In this document: positions 28,303 to 35,694 of the stretch, piece by piece
Position numbering within the stretch: position 1 is the stretch's first letter
Layout of the letters: every line of letters begins with the position of its first letter
Assembly (NCBI GenBank): GCA_903936775.1
Contig: CAIZWU010000238.1
Span: forward strand, 1 to 39,054
Direction of reading: 5' to 3'
DNA from: an uncultured bacterium
GTDB lineage: Bacteria; Verrucomicrobiota; Verrucomicrobiia; Verrucomicrobiales; V1-33
Length of the DNA stretch: 39,054 nt
Notes under the pieces: generated by a model
The model's database searches: none
What the model was told of the DNA's origin: nothing
The model's input: the letters and a program-made list of their open reading frames with translations, nothing else
Made by a program: the position numbers and the translations under genes

Positions 28303-30390
28303 ATGCCAGAATACGACGCCGACTTCACCGCCTTTGCCCGCGACGGCTGTGCGGATGCCTTCCGGCGGCTGGTGGAACGGCACATTGACGCGGTCCACTC
28401 TGCGGCGGGACGAGTGATGGATGGGCGTGCGGATGCTGCGGCAGATGTGGCGCAGGCGGTGTTTATCCAACTCGCGCGCAAGGCTGCAGTGCTGCCAGCA
28501 GATCTTGTGGTAGGAAGCTGGCTGCACCGGCAAACGGTGCGTTTGGCGCTCAATGCCCGCCGTTCCGATGCCCGCCGTGCCTCCCGGGAACGCACGGCTC
28601 ACGACATTCTCACCATGAACTCCCCCGACCCGGAACCGCTCCACGCGGACCTCCAGCCTTTCGTGGATCAGGCGATCCACGCCCTGCCGGAATTGGATCA
28701 GCGCGTCCTCGTCATGCGCTACTTTGATCACTGTCAGCAGCAGGAAATCGCGCAGCGCCTGGGGGTGAACACCGGTGCTGTGCAGAAGCGCCTGGCCCGC
28801 GCACTGGAACGCGTGCGCCAACACCTCGCCCGCCGCGGCGTGGCCGTGCCGGTGGTGGCTCTGACGGCATGGTTCAGCGGATCTTCCGTGGAGGCTGCTC
28901 CGTCGACGCTGGGCGCAGCCATTGCCGCAAGCGCTCTGCCGCATGCGGCGGCAGGCACCGGTTTTCCAGCCAAACTTATTACGATCATGACCCAAATAAA
29001 AGCACTCTCCGCCGGAGCTGCCCTTGGCCTGGCTGTTGGCGGAATCTGGGCCGCGTGGCCCGGACCGGCCGGTACTTTACCACGCCCTCCCTCGGCCAGC
29101 GCCCTGGCACCACCCGCAAAGCCAGTGGTGGACAAATCGTCAGCTCACGGGTTTGATCCCAGCCCCGTGCCGGCACCTGCGGCGACTCCCGAAGGCCTCG
29201 TGGCCCAGTTGCTGGAAATCCTCAGCCAGCCTGACAACATCCTCACACAGCACCGGCTGGACGCCTGGCTGGCGGGTATTTCACCCGGGGCGTGGCCAGC
29301 CTTCGCGGCTCTCGCCGGGGAACGGCTCTTCGCCGACGAGTGCCGCCGCTGCATGGGGCCGCTCGCCCGCGCCTGGGCCCTCGCTGATCCATCGTCTGCC
29401 GTGCCCGGCATGGCGGGACAGAAAAAATCTCCAGGCGGCACTGCCCTGGCTGGCACTGCTTTCGAGCAGTGGCACCGGACCGATCCCTCCGCCGCCCGGC
29501 GCTGGCTCGTGGAACATCAGGATGATGCCCCGCTGGCCGAATGCATGCCGGGGTTCATCACCTCCGTGGCCGAAAGCCTGCGGACGACTTCCGACGACGC
29601 CGTGATCGCATGGGCCGCGCAACTCGGCGGCGACGATTTGCGCAAGGCCGCCCTCAAACCATTGATCCCTCACCCTATCAAGAACACCACCACCGGGGAG
29701 TGGAACCGCCTCTGCACCGCCTTGGCCAATCAGACAGACACCGGATTCGCCACCATGGCCCTTGGCGAAGTCTTTTCCCACTGGATGCGCATGGACGGCA
29801 ACAATTACCCGCCGAAGCGCATGCCCGCGAGCGAAGCGGATGCCTGGCTCGCCACCCTGCCGCCAGGACCGCAGGCCGTGCTAGCCGCCGATCTCCTGCT
29901 CAAAGCCGCCGCCACCTCGTGGGACGAAGCTGCTCCCATCCACGCCTTGGCCGTCCTGCAAAGCACGCAACCGGACATGATGGAAGAAAGAGCACGGCAG
30001 CTGATCACTGAAGCCAAAGGCCTCGGTGCCGGGGCGCGTTCGTGGGTGCTGCCATTGCTCACGGGGCCCGACCGCGACGCGCTGATCCTGCAAGCGGCAC
30101 GTCAGACCGCCTCGACGGATTCTTTTGAATGGAACAGCCGGCTTCCCCGCCAGGCCGCCGCTATCCAGTGGGCCGCCGAGCTGGCAGATCCGGCCACGCG
30201 TGATCCGCTCATCTACGGTCTCTACCGCCAATGGTTGCAGGACAACGATATGCCTTACCACCAGGGCAAGGACTACGCTCAGATGTGGATGGACCGTAGC
30301 TCCCTGCCCCCCGGGATCAAAGCCATCACTCAGCTCGCCCGGGCCGATTTTGTGCCAAAAACGCCCCCACCCCCCGCCCACGCAAAATGA
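28303..30390 (+). CDS. ECF sigma factor fused to a membrane segment and a long extracytoplasmic helical domain
   Basis: A 695-residue protein. Residues 5-95 form sigma region 2 (DAFRRLVERHIDAVHSAA, DVAQAVFIQLARKA, GSWLHRQTVRLALNARR) and 125-180 form region 4 (LPELDQRVLVMRYF, then the helix-turn-helix QQQEIAQRLGVNTGAVQKRLARALERVR). A hydrophobic stretch at 181-192 and a clear transmembrane helix at about 234-252 (LSAGAALGLAVGGIWAAW) follow, then a Pro/Ala linker and some 430 mostly helical residues with motifs such as WALADPSSA and WHRTDPSAARRW. Stand-alone ECF factors are about 180-200 residues. The layout puts the sigma part in the cytoplasm and the C-terminal part outside. There is no separate anti-sigma gene, so the tail may regulate it in cis, or release may need proteolysis. 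The stop overlaps the next gene's ATG. Confidence 0.85.
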   Translation: MPEYDADFTAFARDGCADAFRRLVERHIDAVHSAAGRVMDGRADAAADVAQAVFIQLARKAAVLPADLVVGSWLHRQTVRLALNARRSDARRASRERTAHDILTMNSPDPEPLHADLQPFVDQAIHALPELDQRVLVMRYFDHCQQQEIAQRLGVNTGAVQKRLARALERVRQHLARRGVAVPVVALTAWFSGSSVEAAPSTLGAAIAASALPHAAAGTGFPAKLITIMTQIKALSAGAALGLAVGGIWAAWPGPAGTLPRPPSASALAPPAKPVVDKSSAHGFDPSPVPAPAATPEGLVAQLLEILSQPDNILTQHRLDAWLAGISPGAWPAFAALAGERLFADECRRCMGPLARAWALADPSSAVPGMAGQKKSPGGTALAGTAFEQWHRTDPSAARRWLVEHQDDAPLAECMPGFITSVAESLRTTSDDAVIAWAAQLGGDDLRKAALKPLIPHPIKNTTTGEWNRLCTALANQTDTGFATMALGEVFSHWMRMDGNNYPPKRMPASEADAWLATLPPGPQAVLAADLLLKAAATSWDEAAPIHALAVLQSTQPDMMEERARQLITEAKGLGAGARSWVLPLLTGPDRDALILQAARQTASTDSFEWNSRLPRQAAAIQWAAELADPATRDPLIYGLYRQWLQDNDMPYHQGKDYAQMWMDRSSLPPGIKAITQLARADFVPKTPPPPAHAK

Positions 30391-31562
30391 ACCGTCGTCT
30401 CTATGCTTTGCGCCCCTGGCTGGCCGCTGCCGCCGGATTCCTCGCAGCGGCTCCCCTCGCACAGTTCATTGCCGGTGCCTTGGCGGTGCAGGAAACTGCT
30501 CCGCCATACCCGCGGCACACCGCTGCCCGTCCCGCCACGGCACCCCCGCTGGGCAGGGACGCAAAGGCTCCTGGCAACATGCCGCTGTTGGCGATACCGC
30601 AGCATGACACGCTGGACAGCCTGACTCCCGCCGATGCCTATCGCTTCAGCCAGCAGCTCGCCAGCGTTGGGGCCACCGATCCCACCTTGCGTTCTCGTTT
30701 GCTAACAGAGGCCAAGCTCCGTGAGGAACCCGAGCGCCAGACTCTCCTCTTCCAGTTGCTCACCGGCTGGGCCTCCACCGATCCCAAAGCGGCTGCCGAC
30801 TGGGCCTTGGCTGAGCTGGGCGAACTCGGCAATGGTCCCCGCCGGATGTGCCTGCTCCAGATCGCCCGGACCTGGGCTGTCAGCGATGGCATGGGTCTGG
30901 CCCACTGGGCTGATCAGGCGAAGCTCAGCGAAAAGGACGATCTGAGATTCATCGAATCGGAAATCGGCTTGGCCTTGGTCAGTTGCGATCCACTGGCCTG
31001 GGCCCGGTTCCAGGAAATGCCGTGCAACGCCAACTCTGTCCTTGGTGGTGACAGCGATGCCGTGCCTGCCCGGCTATTCGATTCACCCGATTTTGTCCGG
31101 AAAATGGCCGCAGCCGTCCAAGGCCAGGTCATTTATGCTCCTGACAACCTGCCATGGAACCTCGAACACGGAAGCTCCTCCCGCCACACCAGGCAAAAAG
31201 ACGCATGGAACATCCTCTTCGAGCAAACTGCCAGCGCCTACCATCAGCTCGCCCCCGCCGCCTGTGACACTTGGCTGCAAACCTTTCCCGCCGAGGCCCG
31301 GCAAGCTGCGCAGTTCTTTATTGCCAAGGGCGGAACGCCACCACCCGCTGCTTTCTCAGAAGAACCCACGCCGCTTCCGCCCGCGCAGCGCCTCACCTCC
31401 GCTCCCCCGGTGCCCGGCTTGGCGGAAGACACCTCCCGCAAAGACTGGAGCGAGTGGTGGCGCACTGATCCCACTGCCGCCGAAGCCTTTCTCAATACCG
31501 CAGCATGGTCCGACAACCAGAAATACCGCGCCCGCGCCAAAGCCTATTCCAGTGCGCCGTAA
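30387..31562 (+). CDS. Membrane-anchored helical protein with W..DP.AA motifs, partner of the sigma fusion
   Basis: A 391-residue protein I cannot assign to a named family. It has an N-terminal hydrophobic anchor (about 9-33, WLAAAAGFLAAAPLAQFIAGAL), a Pro-rich linker, and then helical sequence with WASTDPKAAADWALAEL and WWRTDPTAAEAFLNTAAW, the same W..DP.AA pattern as in the tail of the sigma fusion. Its ATG overlaps the preceding TGA, so the two are translationally coupled and probably act together. It may bind the extracytoplasmic part of the sigma fusion. No enzyme motif is visible. A second Pro-rich stretch (about 325-350) lies before the last motif. Confidence 0.75.
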   Translation: MNRRLYALRPWLAAAAGFLAAAPLAQFIAGALAVQETAPPYPRHTAARPATAPPLGRDAKAPGNMPLLAIPQHDTLDSLTPADAYRFSQQLASVGATDPTLRSRLLTEAKLREEPERQTLLFQLLTGWASTDPKAAADWALAELGELGNGPRRMCLLQIARTWAVSDGMGLAHWADQAKLSEKDDLRFIESEIGLALVSCDPLAWARFQEMPCNANSVLGGDSDAVPARLFDSPDFVRKMAAAVQGQVIYAPDNLPWNLEHGSSSRHTRQKDAWNILFEQTASAYHQLAPAACDTWLQTFPAEARQAAQFFIAKGGTPPPAAFSEEPTPLPPAQRLTSAPPVPGLAEDTSRKDWSEWWRTDPTAAEAFLNTAAWSDNQKYRARAKAYSSAP

Positions 31563-31701
31563 GCTAGGAGCCGGACCGGACGAACCGGCGGAAACCCATT
31601 CCTGAATGTGTTGGGCTGGTCTGCTCAATTCCAGAACGCCCGGTCGCGCCTCCGAACCAGCCCACCGTCTGATGCTACCCTTCTTATCCTACAAAGGACG
31701 C

Positions 31702-31838
31702 TTACGAGCCACGGATGGCACGGATCGGAGTGATATTCACGGATTTATTAAGAACTCCCGATTCATCTTGCAGGTGAGGTCCCTATTTTCTGTAAATCCG
31801 TGATCATTAGTATCATCGGTGTTATCCGTGGCCCGTCA
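31702..31838. repeat. Palindromic intergenic element, copy B
   Basis: A 137-base element with 46-base inverted arms (31702-31747 and 31793-31838) that align without gaps and share most positions, around a 45-base centre. The outer right end ATCCGTGGCCCGTCA is identical to that of copy A. It fills most of the 296-base gap between the sigma partner and the pyroglutamyl peptidase gene. The arms could form a long hairpin. There is no T-run suited to a classical terminator, though it could act as one for the converging genes. Confidence 0.8.
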
Positions 31839-31858
31839 TTTTCCCGTTTAGGATTATT

Positions 31859-32488
31859 TCAGGTTGAAGGTGAACCTTGAACTAACTGGTTGAGGAGGCC
31901 GCGCACGGTTTCCCTCAGGTCATCCAAAGGATGGAAAAAACGGTCATCCTGGGGAGAACGGCGCATTTCCGGGGTGGCGGGAAGATGCAGGAAAACCGCC
32001 CGGTGGTGTGCGGCATGATCCGGGCGGTCTGTCAGATGGAGCAGCCGGTAGTAGAGGAAATTGCAGACAAACCGGCCGGGATCCGTGCTCAGGCGGACCG
32101 GCAATCGTGGATGGAGGGGACGCGCCCGGTGCAGCAGTGGAGCGGGCCGTGCTTCCAAGCGGGCCGGGCCACGGGCCAGAATGCGGGCTCCGGTTGGTTG
32201 AAAGCCTGCATTGTCAGGAATCCGGTAGTCCGCTTCATTCCATGCGGTGGATTCAATGCAGAGTCCGGGCCGGCCGGACACCCCGGTGGCCACGATCCAA
32301 CGCGGCCGGACCTGCCGGATGGTGCGCGACAACTTTTGCCACGCCGCCGGGCCGCTGACCGGCAGCGACAAACCATGGATCACCGTTCCCGCCCCCAGTT
32401 CCACCCCATGCAGCAAACCGGCGATGGCCCCCGAGGGATTGAAATCATCCCCGCCAAAAGGCTCAAAACCGGTCAGGAGAAGGGTCAT
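31859..32488 (-). CDS. pcp: Pyroglutamyl-peptidase I
   Basis: A 209-residue cytoplasmic cysteine peptidase (family C15) that removes N-terminal pyroglutamate. The start TGFEPFGG with FNPSG fits the family exactly. The catalytic triad is visible as Glu79 (IESTAWN, usual ERVAxN), Cys142 (GRFVCNFLYY, usual GTFVCN) and His168 (FLHLPATPE, usual HVP). The length is normal. The segment between about 103 and 135 is Arg/Pro-rich and unlike typical family members, so local divergence there is likely. It is 29 bases downstream of the beta-helix gene on the same strand. Confidence 0.85.
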   Translation of the reverse strand: MTLLLTGFEPFGGDDFNPSGAIAGLLHGVELGAGTVIHGLSLPVSGPAAWQKLSRTIRQVRPRWIVATGVSGRPGLCIESTAWNEADYRIPDNAGFQPTGARILARGPARLEARPAPLLHRARPLHPRLPVRLSTDPGRFVCNFLYYRLLHLTDRPDHAAHHRAVFLHLPATPEMRRSPQDDRFFHPLDDLRETVRGLLNQLVQGSPST

Positions 32489-32517
32489 TTCAGAAATGCT
32501 CCGCCCACAGCGGGCGG

Positions 32518-33597
32518 TCAGTTCAGGCTGACATTCTGCTGGGCGATCAGTTTTTCAGATGCTTCGCTGACGCCGCCTTCCTTGTTGAGGGAGAATACGG
32601 AATTGGCAATAACGTTGGCGATGCAGCTGACGTCGTTGATCCGCAGGCCGGCCCCGCCGCTGCCGCTGACTTTAAGATCACTGAAGATATTGCCGGTGCA
32701 GGGAGTGTTATTCTGGTCGTCCGCCTGGGCGATGAAAATCCCCTGGGCGCCGTTGCCACTCACGGTGAGGTGGTTGAAATTGTTGAAGTTGCTGTCCCGC
32801 ATGAAGATCCCCTGGCTGCCGTTGTTTTCGAGCCGGGCGTGCGAGACGATATTCCGGTCAAAGCGCAGGTCGATGCTGATGCCGGCCGCTTCGTTGCTGT
32901 GCAGATAGATCCGGGTGAAGAAGCTTTCCTCCGTCTCGTAGGCTGCAAATCCATCGAAGTGATTGCTGTGCGAGGTGAAATCGCTCACATGGATGCGGCG
33001 GCTGTGCTTTTCCAGCACCAAACCACCGCTGCGGGCAGAGCGGGTGGTGACCCGTTCCACGCGGATGTCCTCGGCGCTGCGGATGGTGAGGGCATTGTTC
33101 CGGATAAAGGACATTCCCCCATTGTCGCAGGGGCCACCATGGCACTCGTTGAGTTGGTTGAGGCGGTTCCCATCCAGGATCAGCTTTCGCAGGGCGATCC
33201 CGCTGACTTTCCGGGTCGGAGGGGTTTCCATGGGACCAATCACCACCAACGGACAGTCGGCGTGGTCGGCCAGCATCAGAATGGTGGATTCCTGGTCCCC
33301 CGACACCTCAATGTCATTCCGGTCCAACACGAGGGGCCGGCTCAGCAGGTAGGTACCGGAAGCCAGCAGGATGCGGCCACCATCGGCTGGCAGGGACGCA
33401 ATGGCCCGGGCAATGTCCTCGCCTGTTCCCAAAGGCACCCTGATTTCGGCCCGTTTGGTTTCGGGGGCACGGGGGATTCCGGGAACGGGGGAGCGATCTG
33501 GCGCGTGGAAGAAATTCTGCACCCCGAAAACCACCAGCGGGCTGCCGAGCAGAATGGCGGACAGGGTCGTGATGGTTCGAATGTTCTGGGATTTCAT
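32518..33597 (-). CDS. Exported right-handed parallel beta-helix protein
   Basis: A 359-residue protein with an N-terminal hydrophobic export or anchor segment (about 8-27), followed by a pectate-lyase-type right-handed beta-helix. Features are the opening GRILLASGTYLLSRPLVLDR and ladder repeats such as NNALTIRSAEDIRVERVTTR, SGGLVLEKHSRRIHVSDF, AAGISIDLRFDRNIVSHA, GSQGIFMRDSNFNNFNHLTV and GAQGIFIAQADDQNN. Such proteins usually bind or cut polysaccharides, but no catalytic residues can be assigned. This gene has the best Shine-Dalgarno in the window (AGGTGA, four bases before the ATG) and a candidate promoter upstream. Confidence 0.8.
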   Translation of the reverse strand: MKSQNIRTITTLSAILLGSPLVVFGVQNFFHAPDRSPVPGIPRAPETKRAEIRVPLGTGEDIARAIASLPADGGRILLASGTYLLSRPLVLDRNDIEVSGDQESTILMLADHADCPLVVIGPMETPPTRKVSGIALRKLILDGNRLNQLNECHGGPCDNGGMSFIRNNALTIRSAEDIRVERVTTRSARSGGLVLEKHSRRIHVSDFTSHSNHFDGFAAYETEESFFTRIYLHSNEAAGISIDLRFDRNIVSHARLENNGSQGIFMRDSNFNNFNHLTVSGNGAQGIFIAQADDQNNTPCTGNIFSDLKVSGSGGAGLRINDVSCIANVIANSVFSLNKEGGVSEASEKLIAQQNVSLN

Positions 33598-33680
33598 AGG
33601 CTCACCTCTTAGGGATTTGGAAGAGCTTTCTCTAAAGATAAGCGGGATGGGGGTCCCCTTTCAGCTTAATTAATTTGCGG

Positions 33681-33709
33681 GTTTTATCAGCCCACCAGAG
33701 AAACGACAA
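33681..33709 (-). promoter_or_regulatory. Candidate promoter of the beta-helix gene
   Basis: On the minus strand TTGTCG (33704-33709) and TAAAAC (33681-33686) are 17 bases apart, each matching four of six sigma70 consensus positions. They lie about 84 bases before the ATG, in an AT-richer gap. Confidence 0.3.
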
Positions 33710-33730
33710 GAGCTAAAATCTCATTGTTTT

Positions 33731-34087
33731 TTAACAAGGCTCCCCTTCCACTGGAACTGGAATGGCCTCACAAACCTGTCGCCATCCGGGAAAATTCCAT
33801 TTATTCGGGAAATCGCGGCATTGCTGCGGTTTGACGGCGTTGATGACACAACTGTTCCCGTTCAGGAAAATACAGGAGTCGTCCGCTTGTTCGATGAGGG
33901 AAAGCCCCGCCCGGTCCGTGCGGAGCCGGGTATATTTTTGGAGGAACTCCGGCTCGCCCAAACCCACGAAGGCCGCAATTTCTGTGATTTCTTCCGGACT
34001 GACTTTGACATCCCCGGGCCACCGGCAGCAGGCCGTGCAACGCTGGCACTTCCAGTAAGTATGGGGAGGGGGAGCTTCGTAAGCCAT
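33731..34087 (-). CDS. YkgJ-family cysteine-cluster protein
   Basis: A 118-residue cytoplasmic protein with the family signature CxxCxxCC at residues 14-21 (KCQRCTACC). Later cysteines occur in DSCIFL, NSCVI and QQCRDFP, the usual second half of the cluster. The family is thought to bind a zinc ion or an iron-sulfur cluster. Its function is not defined. The length is normal for the short form. It lies between the beta-helix gene and the nuclease-fold gene on the same strand, with gaps of 133 and 105 bases, so co-transcription is possible but not obvious. Confidence 0.82.
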   Translation of the reverse strand: MAYEAPPPHTYWKCQRCTACCRWPGDVKVSPEEITEIAAFVGLGEPEFLQKYTRLRTDRAGLSLIEQADDSCIFLNGNSCVINAVKPQQCRDFPNKWNFPGWRQVCEAIPVPVEGEPC

Positions 34088-34192
34088 GCGACCGGTCGGG
34101 GAGGAGAATTCAGGGACAAAACGGGTTTCAGAGCGGCTTGTCCATAAAATTAAAAACCACCGGCCCCGGACGCCATCGCGGAATCAACGGAT

Positions 34193-34927
34193 TCAGGGAA
34201 CTTTCCGGTTCCACGCTCCCACGGCTTCAGATTTGCCGAGGGCTTCCTCTTCGAGCAGTTGCCCGCGGAATTGAGCGGCAGTGGCCCCGTTGGGTTGGTC
34301 CTGTTCGCAGGGCACAATCCGGGCCAGCCCGTAGCGGACCAGCCACTGGGCGAGATTGATCAGCCCGCGCTCCTGATCCTTCATATAGATGAATGCAAGG
34401 TAGGCATCCTCATCCGGATTTTTTTCCCAGCGGGTGACGACGCGCATGGCGCTGGCCCGCAGCAATCGCAGACTGAACTCCCTCGCTTCCAGTCCGAGTG
34501 CCCGGAGCGGCTCCTCGCTGTCAAAACCGAAGTAACCCGCCATGTCCCGGGCTGCTTCCGGCTGCCCCCCATCCGTTTCCACCGTATCGACAAAGTAGAG
34601 ACAGAAACGATGTTCCCCTTCCGGTGTCTTGAGCAGGAATGTATCGCCATCATTGGCAGGATCTTCCAGCAACGTGACTTCAGTCAGCACCTGGTAGTCG
34701 GCGACCGGTCGGCCCTCATCATTGAGCGGCAGTGCGGGAAGTGGCTGGACCGGCCCGGCCGGCGGGGCTGGTTCCGGGGCGACCGGTGCCACGATGGGAA
34801 TCGGCGGTGCAGCAGAGGCCCGGCGGGCCGTAGCGGCACGGCTCAGAACCCAACTGATGAGAAAGAGGGCCAGTAACAGAATGCCGGTGGCAAAGAGGGT
34901 AAACCGGGTGCTTTTGTCCTGAATCAT
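34193..34927 (-). CDS. Membrane-anchored staphylococcal-nuclease-fold protein lacking catalytic arginines
   Basis: A 244-residue protein with an N-terminal transmembrane anchor (about 10-30), an Ala/Pro-rich linker and an SNase-like OB-fold domain (about 85-235). It aligns through DGDTFLLKT, FCLYFVDTVETD and YLAFIYMKD to LINLAQWLVRYGLARI. The nuclease Arg35 position (FRLLLVDTPE in the classic enzyme) is cysteine here (FCLYFVDTVE). The Arg87 position (GRGLAYIY) reads DAYLAFIY, also without arginine. The glutamate of PET is kept. It therefore probably does not cut nucleic acid in the classic way. An upstream in-frame ATG at 35044 would add 39 residues with no signal-like features and would overlap the divergent methyltransferase gene, so 34927 is preferred. 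Confidence 0.75.
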   Translation of the reverse strand: MIQDKSTRFTLFATGILLLALFLISWVLSRAATARRASAAPPIPIVAPVAPEPAPPAGPVQPLPALPLNDEGRPVADYQVLTEVTLLEDPANDGDTFLLKTPEGEHRFCLYFVDTVETDGGQPEAARDMAGYFGFDSEEPLRALGLEAREFSLRLLRASAMRVVTRWEKNPDEDAYLAFIYMKDQERGLINLAQWLVRYGLARIVPCEQDQPNGATAAQFRGQLLEEEALGKSEAVGAWNRKVP

Positions 34928-35042
34928 GCGGGGTCGTGGAAAATCGGGAAGTCTCCATAGTGGGGAATCCCAGTCCCCGCGCAACGCGTTTTGTCCCAGC
35001 CCTGCCCAAGCGGTTGCTTCAGGACCCTTTCCTCCAAAAATC

Positions 35043-35645
35043 ATGACTGACTGGCAAAATCAATACGCAACAGGTCAAACGCCGTGGGATCGCGGAGCCC
35101 CGGCCCCGGCCTTGCTCAACTATCTGACCACCCATCCGGTCACGGGACGCGTCCTCGTGCCGGGCTGCGGGACCGGGCAGGATGTGAAGGCCCTCGCTCA
35201 GGCAGGGGCGGCGGAAGTCACCGGGCTCGACCTGGCACCTCTGGCCGTGGAACGGGCGCAGCAGTTTCTTGCAGACACGCCGCACACCCAGGTGCTCCTG
35301 GGCGACCTTTTCACGGTCTGCCATACGCCTTCCCTGGCCGGGCAATTTGATCTGGTCTGGGAACACACCTGTTATTGCGCCATTCCCCCAGGCCGGCGGG
35401 AAGATTACGTGTCGGCGGTTGCCGCCGCCCTGAAGCCTGGTGGCCATTTGCTGGGCGTATTTTTTCTGAATCCATGGGATGAGCACGAAGACCAGACCCA
35501 GGGACCTCCTTTTGGCACCAGCCTGGATGAATTGCGGCAAATGATGGAAACCCGTTTTCGCTTGGTCGAGGCCTGGCATCCTGACGTAGCCTATCCCGGC
35601 CGCGAAGGCCGGGAATGGTGCGGGCGGTTTGAGAAAAAGGACTGA
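35043..35645 (+). CDS. SAM-dependent methyltransferase, thiopurine methyltransferase (TPMT)-like
   Basis: A 200-residue cytoplasmic methyltransferase of the TPMT/halide-thiol methyltransferase type. It begins WQNQYATGQTPWDRG, as the family does. SAM-binding motif I is VLVPGCGTGQDV (38-49) and the acidic loop is VTGLDLAPLAVERA. The family stretch FDLVWEHTCYCAIPPGRREDY and ALKPGGHLLGVFF follow. The natural substrate may be a thiol, a halide or a metalloid compound; the sequence does not decide. The ATG at 35043 is chosen because the longer frame from 34926 adds non-family sequence and would overlap the divergent gene. The start lies 115 bases from the start of the nuclease-fold gene. Confidence 0.85.
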   Translation: MTDWQNQYATGQTPWDRGAPAPALLNYLTTHPVTGRVLVPGCGTGQDVKALAQAGAAEVTGLDLAPLAVERAQQFLADTPHTQVLLGDLFTVCHTPSLAGQFDLVWEHTCYCAIPPGRREDYVSAVAAALKPGGHLLGVFFLNPWDEHEDQTQGPPFGTSLDELRQMMETRFRLVEAWHPDVAYPGREGREWCGRFEKKD

Positions 35646-35694
35646 AGCGCAGCGCTCCCGGTCCCACTCTCCGTCCCTTGATGGCAAAACCGGA

